From positions 1-10,776 of the forward strand of contig JAGWNV010000063.1 of NCBI GenBank assembly GCA_028872975.1: a stretch of DNA of 10,776 nt, written 5' to 3'. Origin of the DNA: Acidobacteriota bacterium (lineage in GTDB: Bacteria > Actinomycetota > Acidimicrobiia > Acidimicrobiales > UBA8190). Both the position numbers and the translations under genes were made by a program. Under the pieces are notes generated by a model. The model saw only the letters and a list, made by a program, of their open reading frames with translations. It did not search any database and was not told the origin of the DNA. Shown here one piece after another: positions 6,132-10,776 of this stretch; the first letter of the stretch is position 1, and each line of letters begins with the position of its first letter.

Positions 6132-6932
6132 ATGTCCGCCCACGTCCGGACGCCCGTCTTCGAGGGGCCCTTCGACGTGCTCCTGCACCTGGTCTCCGAG
6201 CACAAGCTCGAGGTCTACGACATCCCCCTCGCCGAGATCGTCGACGGCTTCCTGGCCGAGCTGGCCGAGCGCCGTCCCCTCGACCTGGAGCCGTGCAGCG
6301 AGTTCCTGGTGATCGCCGCCATCCTGGTGGAGCTCAAGTCGCGGGCCCTCTTGCCGGGCCCCGACGAGGTCGAGGACGACGAGGAGCTGTCCGGCTTCGA
6401 GGAGCGCGACCGGCTCCTGGCCCGGCTCTACGAGCTCCAGGTCTACGCGGCGGCCGCCGACACCTTCGCCTCGCTCGTCGAGCGGGCCGCCCGCAGCCTG
6501 GCCCGCACCGCCGGACTCGAGGAGCAGTTCCGGGACGCCGCGCCCGACCTCCTGGCCGGGCTCACCGCCGAGCGGCTGGCGGCTGCCTTCCTCACCGCCG
6601 TGGCCCCGGCACCCGCCCCCGGGCTCGACCTGTCCCACGTCACGGTCGAGGCGGTGACGGTGTCGGAGGCGGTGGCCGAGCTCGAGGAGCGGCTCCCCGG
6701 CGAGGGCACCACCACCTTCCGGGACCTCACCTCGCAATGCACGACCCGGATGCAGGTGATCGTGCGGTTCCTCGCCCTCCTCGAGCTGTGCAAGCGGGGC
6801 TGGGTGGCCCTCGAGCAGGGCACCACCTTCGGCGACCTGGTCGTGACCTGGACCGCCGGCGGGCGCGCCGGCGACGAGGAGGAGGAGCGGGCCCCGGCCA
6901 TGTCGGGGGCGGTCGAGGAGTACGAGGGCTGA
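6132..6932 (+). CDS. scpA: Segregation and condensation protein A (kleisin of SMC-ScpAB)
   Basis: ScpA is the kleisin that bridges the two heads of the Smc dimer and, with ScpB, forms the bacterial condensin that compacts and segregates chromosomes. The protein has 266 residues. The N-terminal family hallmark FEGPFDVLLHLV is at residues 10-21 and is followed by the Smc-neck-binding helices (EIVDGFLAEL, LVIAAILVELKSRALLPG). A variable acidic middle follows. The C-terminal winged-helix region (VIVRFLALLELCKRGWVALEQ) would bind the other Smc head. ATG 6132 starts directly behind a -10-like hexamer. scpB begins four bases after the stop, the usual scpAB pairing. In mycobacteria a parA-like gene precedes scpA; here trpS, in opposite orientation, takes that place. 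Confidence 0.95.
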   Translation: MSAHVRTPVFEGPFDVLLHLVSEHKLEVYDIPLAEIVDGFLAELAERRPLDLEPCSEFLVIAAILVELKSRALLPGPDEVEDDEELSGFEERDRLLARLYELQVYAAAADTFASLVERAARSLARTAGLEEQFRDAAPDLLAGLTAERLAAAFLTAVAPAPAPGLDLSHVTVEAVTVSEAVAELEERLPGEGTTTFRDLTSQCTTRMQVIVRFLALLELCKRGWVALEQGTTFGDLVVTWTAGGRAGDEEEERAPAMSGAVEEYEG

Positions 6933-6936
6933 GCGA

Positions 6937-7509
6937 GTGATCCTCAGCGAGGAACAGCGCGCCATCGAGGCAGTGCTGCTGTCCGCCGTGGAGCCGGTCC
7001 CCGACAGCCTCCTGGCCGAGCTGCTCGAGCTCCCCGTCGACCAGGTGACGGCCGCCTGCCTGGCCCTGGCCGAGGGGTACGCCGCCGAGGGCCGGGGGTT
7101 CGTCCTCGCCTACGTGGCCGGTGGCTGGCGGTACCAGACCCATCCCGACATGGCGCCGTTCGTGGAGCGCTTCGCCATGGAGGGCGTCTCCTCCCGGCTG
7201 TCCTCGGCCGCCCTCGAGACCCTCGCCATCGTCGCCTACAAGCAGCCCGTGTCGCGGGCCCAGATCGCCGCCCTGCGGGGCGTGAACGTCGACGGCGTGG
7301 TCCGGCTGCTGCACCAGCGCGGCTACATCACCGCCGTCGGCCAGGCACCTGGCCCGGGCCAGCCCGTGCTCTACGGCACCACGGCCGCCTTCCTCGAGAA
7401 GCTGGGCCTCGGCTCGCTGTCGGAGCTGCCGGCGGTGGAGGACCTGCTGCCCGGGGCCGAGGTGATGGACCGGCTCGAGGAGCGCCTCCAGCCCGGTCCG
7501 GATGGCTGA
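6937..7509 (+). CDS. scpB: Segregation and condensation protein B
   Basis: ScpB dimerises and binds the middle of ScpA in the Smc-ScpAB condensin. The 190-residue protein has the typical tandem winged-helix layout. The first half opens with AIEAVLLSAVEPVPDSLLAELL and holds a GWRYQTHPD strand turn. The second contains the family signature ALETLAIVAYKQPVSRAQIAALRGVN (split here by position: about residues 91-116), then LLHQRGYI and a LYGTTAAFLEKLGL end strand. The start is GTG 6937, with a weak GAGG (6924-6927) nine bases upstream inside the scpA end, one of the few Shine-Dalgarno-like sequences in the window. The end overlaps rluB by eight bases, implying co-translation. Confidence 0.94.
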   Translation: MILSEEQRAIEAVLLSAVEPVPDSLLAELLELPVDQVTAACLALAEGYAAEGRGFVLAYVAGGWRYQTHPDMAPFVERFAMEGVSSRLSSAALETLAIVAYKQPVSRAQIAALRGVNVDGVVRLLHQRGYITAVGQAPGPGQPVLYGTTAAFLEKLGLGSLSELPAVEDLLPGAEVMDRLEERLQPGPDG

Positions 7510-8278
7510 GGAGGGCGAGCGCCTCCAGAAGGTCCTGGCCCGTGCCGGACTCGGCAGCCGGCGGGCGTGCGAGGAGCTCATCGCCGCCGGCCGGGTCGCC
7601 GTCGACGGGGAGCGTGCCGAACTGGGCCGGCGCGTCGACGTGTCGTCGGCCCGGGTGGAGGTCGACGGCGTGCCCCTCTCGGTGCGGGCCGACCTCGTCC
7701 ACTACCTGCTCAACAAGCCGGCCGGGGTGGTCACCACCGCCCACGACCCCCAGGGCCGGCCCACGGTGGTCTCGCTCGTGCCCGCCGAGCCCCGCGTGTT
7801 CGCCGTCGGCCGGCTCGACGCCGACACCGAGGGCCTCCTCGTCATGACCAACGACGGCGACCTCGCCCAGCGGCTCAGCCATCCCTCCTTCGGGGTCGAG
7901 AAGGAGTACGTCGCCGAGGTGGAGGGGGTGCCCGGGCCGGGCGCCCTGCGGGCCCTGCGCCAGGGGGTGGCGCTCGACGACGGCCCCACCGCCCCGGCCC
8001 GCGTGGGGGTGCTCGGCCCCGGGGTGCTCCGGATCGTCGTCCACGAGGGCCGCAACCGGCAGGTACGGCGCATGTGCGAGGCCGTGGGCCACCCCGTGCG
8101 CCGGCTGGTGCGGACCCGGATCGGCCCGGTCACCGACCCCGCGCTCCGGCCGGGACGCTTCCGGCCCCTCACCCCTGCGGAGCTGCAGGCGCTGTCGGCG
8201 GCGGCGGTGCCAGGCCGGCGTCGGCCGGGGGCCCCGGCGAGGTCCCGGACAGGCGGGGCCGAGCGGCCCCGTCGGTAG
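7502..8278 (+). CDS. rluB: RluB/RsuA-family rRNA pseudouridine synthase
   Basis: Enzymes of this family isomerise a specific uridine of ribosomal RNA to pseudouridine; RluB acts on 23S and RsuA on 16S rRNA. The 258-residue protein starts with an S4 RNA-binding domain (residues 7-55, RLQKVLARAGLGSRRACEEL). The catalytic domain follows LLNKPAGVVTT, with the nucleophile Asp106 in GRLDADTEGLLVMTNDG. The late motif HEGRNRQVRRM (181-191) is complete. The last 25 or so residues are rich in Arg, Pro and Gly and probably disordered. The gene lies next to scpB as in many Gram-positive bacteria, which favours the RluB assignment, but the target nucleotide is not proven by sequence. The TAG stop is one of two non-TGA stops here and begins a -10-like hexamer. 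Confidence 0.9.
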   Translation: MAEEGERLQKVLARAGLGSRRACEELIAAGRVAVDGERAELGRRVDVSSARVEVDGVPLSVRADLVHYLLNKPAGVVTTAHDPQGRPTVVSLVPAEPRVFAVGRLDADTEGLLVMTNDGDLAQRLSHPSFGVEKEYVAEVEGVPGPGALRALRQGVALDDGPTAPARVGVLGPGVLRIVVHEGRNRQVRRMCEAVGHPVRRLVRTRIGPVTDPALRPGRFRPLTPAELQALSAAAVPGRRRPGAPARSRTGGAERPRR

Positions 8279-8290
8279 CATGGCCCGGCC
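8276..8290 (+). promoter_or_regulatory. Candidate internal promoter before aroH
   Basis: TAGCAT (8276-8281) fits TAnnnT and its first three bases are the rluB stop. Nine bases separate it from the aroH ATG at 8291. That is slightly longer than at scpA or the zinc-finger gene and would give a leader of zero to three bases. No Shine-Dalgarno sequence is visible. Such a promoter would let aroH-tyrA-aroA be transcribed independently of scpA-scpB-rluB. Confidence 0.4.
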
Positions 8291-8659
8291 ATGGACCAGG
8301 CCGTGCGGGCCCTGCGGGGTGCCACCACCGTCGACGCCGACACCCCCGAGCAAGTGACCGAGCGGACCGTCGAGCTGCTCACCGCCATGCTCGAGCGCAA
8401 CGGGGTGGCGCACGAGGACCTCATCAGCGTCGTCTTCACGACCACCCCCGACGTCGTCTCGCTCTTCCCGGCCACGGCGGCGCGCACGATGGGCCTCGGC
8501 GACGTGCCACTGCTGTGCGCCTCGGAGATCGCCGTGCCCGGGGCCACCCCCCGGTGCATCCGGGTGCTGGCCCACCTGGTGACCGACCGGCCCCGCCAGG
8601 GGCTCCACCACGTCTACCTCCAGGGAGCCCGGGCCCTGCGCGATGACCTCCCCGAGTGA
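8291..8659 (+). CDS. aroH: Chorismate mutase, AroH class (monofunctional)
   Basis: Chorismate mutase rearranges chorismate to prephenate, the branch point to phenylalanine and tyrosine. The 122-residue protein belongs to the rare trimeric AroH fold of Bacillus subtilis, not the helical AroQ fold. Aligned by eye with the B. subtilis enzyme, the active-site residues are all present: Arg9 (RGATTV), Cys76 and Glu79 (CASE), Arg91 (CIRVL), Tyr109 (HVYLQGA) and Arg117 (ALRDDL). There is no fused regulatory or dehydratase domain. It starts at ATG 8291, twelve bases after the rluB stop, and overlaps tyrA by 17 bases, placing two consecutive steps of tyrosine synthesis side by side. AroH between rluB and tyrA is, as I recall, also found in other actinobacteria. 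Confidence 0.94.
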   Translation: MDQAVRALRGATTVDADTPEQVTERTVELLTAMLERNGVAHEDLISVVFTTTPDVVSLFPATAARTMGLGDVPLLCASEIAVPGATPRCIRVLAHLVTDRPRQGLHHVYLQGARALRDDLPE

Positions 8660-9746
8660 CCCGGCGCGCTCGGGCGGCCCCCGCCGGGCGGCCCTGGTGG
8701 GCCTGGGGCTGATCGGGGGCTCGATCGGCCTGGCCCTGCGGTCGCGGGGCTGGCACGTGACCGGCCGGGACCGGGACCCCGCCGCCGTCGACGCCGCCGT
8801 GGCGGCGGGCGTCGTCGACGCCGCCGGGGAGGACGCCTCCGCCGAGGTCACCTTCGTGGCCACCCCGGTGGGCGAGGTGGCCGGGGAGGTCGCCCGGGTG
8901 CTCGGCCAGGCCGGCCTGGCCGCCGACGCGGCGGTCACCGACGTGGGCGGTGTGAAGGCCCCGGTGGTCGCCGCCGTGGGCGACCCCCGGTTCGTGGGGG
9001 GCCACCCCATGGCCGGCTCCGAGCAGGTGGGGTTGGGCGGCGCCGACCCGGGGCTCTTCGTGGGCGCCACCTGGGTGCTCACGCCCACGGCGGCCACCGA
9101 CCCCAGCGCCTACGCCCTCGTCCGGACCGTGGCGGCGTCCCTCGGCGCCGAGGTCCTGTCGCTCTCGCCCGAGCACCACGACGCGCTCGTGGCCCTCGTC
9201 TCCCACGTGCCCCACCTCGCCGCCGCCACCCTCATGAACCTGGCCGACCGCCGCGCCGAGGAGCACGCCGCCCTGCTCCGCCTGGCCGCCGGGGGGTTTC
9301 GCGACATGACCCGGGTGGCGGCCGGCTCACCGGGGATCTGGCCCGACGTCTGCGTGGAGAACGCCCCGGCCATCGTGGCCGGCCTCGACGCCCTCGTCTC
9401 GGAGCTGGGCCGGGTGCGCGACCAGGTGGCGGCCCACGACCGCCACGGGCTCCTGGCCACCCTCCGCCGGGCCGCCGACGCCCGACGGGCCCTCCCGGCC
9501 GGCGCCGTGCGCCCCGAGCGGCTCGTCGAGCTACGGGTGCCGGTGCCCGACCGTCCCGGCGTGCTGGCCGAGATCACGACCACGGCCGGGGACCTCGGGG
9601 TGAACATCTCCGACCTCGAGATCGCCCACAGCGCCGAGGCCACCGGCGGGGTCCTCGTCGTCGTCGTCGACGCCGAGGCGGCCGAACGGTTCGCCGCCGC
9701 CCTCACGGCACGGGGCTACCGCCCCGGGGCCCGGCCCCTGGCATGA
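8643..9746 (+). CDS. tyrA: Prephenate dehydrogenase with C-terminal ACT domain
   Basis: TyrA oxidatively decarboxylates prephenate to 4-hydroxyphenylpyruvate, the precursor of tyrosine. The 367-residue protein has an N-terminal Rossmann domain with GLGLIGGS (residues 20-27); Arg42 after the second strand (GRDRDP) may affect the choice between NAD and NADP. HPMAGSE (121-127) carries a conserved histidine of the family. The helical dimerisation domain holds SHVPH (187-191) and GGFRDMTRVAAGSP (217-230), whose arginines probably bind prephenate. A C-terminal ACT domain (about 295-345, VPVPDRPGVLAEI) suggests allosteric control, most likely by tyrosine (inferred). ATG 8643 lies inside aroH. The stop overlaps the aroA start as ATGA. 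A dehydrogenase acting on arogenate is possible, but prephenate fits better. Confidence 0.92.
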   Translation: MTSPSDPARSGGPRRAALVGLGLIGGSIGLALRSRGWHVTGRDRDPAAVDAAVAAGVVDAAGEDASAEVTFVATPVGEVAGEVARVLGQAGLAADAAVTDVGGVKAPVVAAVGDPRFVGGHPMAGSEQVGLGGADPGLFVGATWVLTPTAATDPSAYALVRTVAASLGAEVLSLSPEHHDALVALVSHVPHLAAATLMNLADRRAEEHAALLRLAAGGFRDMTRVAAGSPGIWPDVCVENAPAIVAGLDALVSELGRVRDQVAAHDRHGLLATLRRAADARRALPAGAVRPERLVELRVPVPDRPGVLAEITTTAGDLGVNISDLEIAHSAEATGGVLVVVVDAEAAERFAAALTARGYRPGARPLA

Positions 9747-10776
9747 CCGACGTCCTCGAGGTGGTGGGGGGGACGCCCCTGCAGGGCCGGGTCCGGGTGC
9801 CCGGCGACAAGTCGATCTCCCATCGCGCCCTCCTGCTCGCCGCCGTGGCCGAGGGGTCGTCGCGGCTGCTCGGGCTCTCCGACGGCGAGGACGTCGCCCG
9901 CACCGCCGCGGTGGTCGGGGCCCTCGGCGCCACCGTCTCGGCCGAGGCCGGCCGCCCCCGGCCCGGACGGACCGCCGTCGTCGACGGCGTGGCGGCACTC
10001 AGGGGGCCCGAAGGGCCGCTCGACTGCGGCAACTCCGGCACCACCATGCGGCTCGTGGCCGGGTTGGTGGCGGCGCACCCGCTCCACGTCGTGCTCCAAG
10101 GAGACGCCTCACTGTCGAGCCGGCCCATGGACCGCGTCGCCGTGCCCCTGCGGGCCATGGGGGCGGCCGTCGAGGGACGCGGCGAGCGCTGCCTGCCTCC
10201 CCTGGAGGTGACCGGCGGCCGGCTCCGCGCCATCGACTACGCCCCGCCCGTGCCGAGCGCCCAGGTGAAGTCGTGCGTGCTCCTCGCCGGGCTCGGCGCC
10301 GAGGGGACCACCGTCGTCCGGGAGCGGGTGCCCACCCGACGCCACACCGAGGAGCTCCTGGCCCTGGCGGGCGCCCGGGTGAGCGAGACGACCGAGGACG
10401 GCGCCGCGGTCGTCCGGGTGGAGCCGGGGCGGCTGCGGGCCTTCGACCTCGAGGTCCCCGCCGACCCCTCCCAGGCGGCGTTCTGGGTGGTGGCCGCCAC
10501 GGTGGTGCCCGGGAGCGAGGTGGTGGTGGAGGGCGTCTACGCAGGGGCGGGCCGCCGGGGGTACCTCGAGGTCCTGCGGCGCATGGGGGCGGCCGTCGAG
10601 GAGGTCCCCGTCGAGGCCCCCGGCGCCATGGCCGCCGTGGCCGACCTGCACGTGGCGAGCGCCCCGCTCGTCGGCACCGACGTCGCCGCCGCCGAGATCA
10701 CCGGGCTCGACGAGGTCCCGGTGCTGGCCGTGGCGGCCGCCCTGGCCGAGGGGACGACGGTGTTCCGGGACGTGGG
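9743..10776 (+). CDS. aroA: 3-phosphoshikimate 1-carboxyvinyltransferase (EPSP synthase), 3' end outside window
   Basis: EPSP synthase joins shikimate 3-phosphate and phosphoenolpyruvate, the sixth step of the shikimate pathway towards chorismate. About 344 of an expected 430 or so residues are visible; the frame is open to the right edge. PGDKSISHRALLLAA (residues 20-34) supplies Lys23, Ser24 and Arg28 for substrate binding. The DCGNSGTTMRL motif has glycine at position 99, the position of E. coli Gly96. SSRPMDR (about 125-131) and VPSAQVKS follow in the usual order. Asp323 in GLDEVPVLAVAAALAEG probably is the catalytic aspartate. The ATG overlaps the tyrA stop by four bases (ATGA) without a ribosome binding site, so it is probably translationally coupled. 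UDP-GlcNAc enolpyruvyl transferase (MurA) is excluded by these motifs. Confidence 0.95.
   Translation, partial: MTDVLEVVGGTPLQGRVRVPGDKSISHRALLLAAVAEGSSRLLGLSDGEDVARTAAVVGALGATVSAEAGRPRPGRTAVVDGVAALRGPEGPLDCGNSGTTMRLVAGLVAAHPLHVVLQGDASLSSRPMDRVAVPLRAMGAAVEGRGERCLPPLEVTGGRLRAIDYAPPVPSAQVKSCVLLAGLGAEGTTVVRERVPTRRHTEELLALAGARVSETTEDGAAVVRVEPGRLRAFDLEVPADPSQAAFWVVAATVVPGSEVVVEGVYAGAGRRGYLEVLRRMGAAVEEVPVEAPGAMAAVADLHVASAPLVGTDVAAAEITGLDEVPVLAVAAALAEGTTVFRDV

Noticed and set aside
8280..8357. Short ORF starting at the ATG at 8280 that overlaps the aroH start out of frame
   Set aside because: Its start lies inside the proposed -10 hexamer and upstream of the predicted transcript start, and its Pro/Thr-rich translation looks like a frame shadow of aroH.
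10022..10054. Possible glyphosate-tolerant form of EPSP synthase
   Set aside because: The motif is GNSGTTMRL with glycine at position 99, matching the sensitive-type glycine position of E. coli (Gly96). The visible sequence gives no ground to claim tolerance.
1..10776. Frequent CTCGAG/CCTCGAGGA words as a dispersed repeat or binding site
   Set aside because: They fall in codon phase on Leu-Glu and similar pairs and follow from the strong preference for CTC and GAG codons; no regular spacing or intergenic location was seen.

Overview
The window is a dense, very GC-rich, chromosomal housekeeping region from an actinobacterium. I favour a deep-branching class such as Acidimicrobiia, but that is inference. 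The evidence is the codon use (third positions almost all G or C), frequent GTG starts, TGA as the dominant stop, and a gene order (recN, pyrG, Nudix hydrolase, xerD, ... scpA, scpB, rluB) that matches the mycobacterial Rv1696-Rv1711 neighbourhood as I remember it. I see no insertion sequence, CRISPR array, tRNA, rRNA, prophage or AT-rich island. No intergenic gap exceeds about 65 bases, so there is no long non-coding stretch.

Layout. Positions 1-663 hold the C-terminal ATPase half of RecN. It is followed by pyrG (CTP synthase), a Nudix ADP-ribose pyrophosphatase-like gene that overlaps the end of pyrG, and xerD, which overlaps the Nudix stop by four bases. A small DksA/TraR-type zinc-finger gene and a site-2-protease-like membrane metalloprotease follow on the same strand. 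trpS lies alone on the minus strand (5071-6069); it converges with the protease gene across a short hairpin and diverges from scpA across a 62-base promoter region. scpA, scpB and rluB form a tight run. aroH, tyrA and aroA follow and are nearly fused by overlaps; aroA runs off the right edge.

Function. The genes fall into three themes: chromosome maintenance and segregation (recN, xerD, scpA, scpB), translation and nucleotide supply (pyrG, Nudix, trpS, rluB), and aromatic amino-acid synthesis (aroA makes EPSP, the precursor of chorismate; aroH makes prephenate; tyrA commits prephenate to tyrosine).

The most interesting signal is at the gene junctions. Several starts are preceded by a TAnnnT -10-like hexamer at about six bases, the geometry of leaderless transcription. 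The only two non-TGA stops in the window (xerD TAA, rluB TAG) are the first three bases of such hexamers. The recN-pyrG junction also contains a possible 13-codon minicistron coupled to both neighbours. I found no convincing undescribed multi-gene system; this is mostly an ordinary core-genome region.
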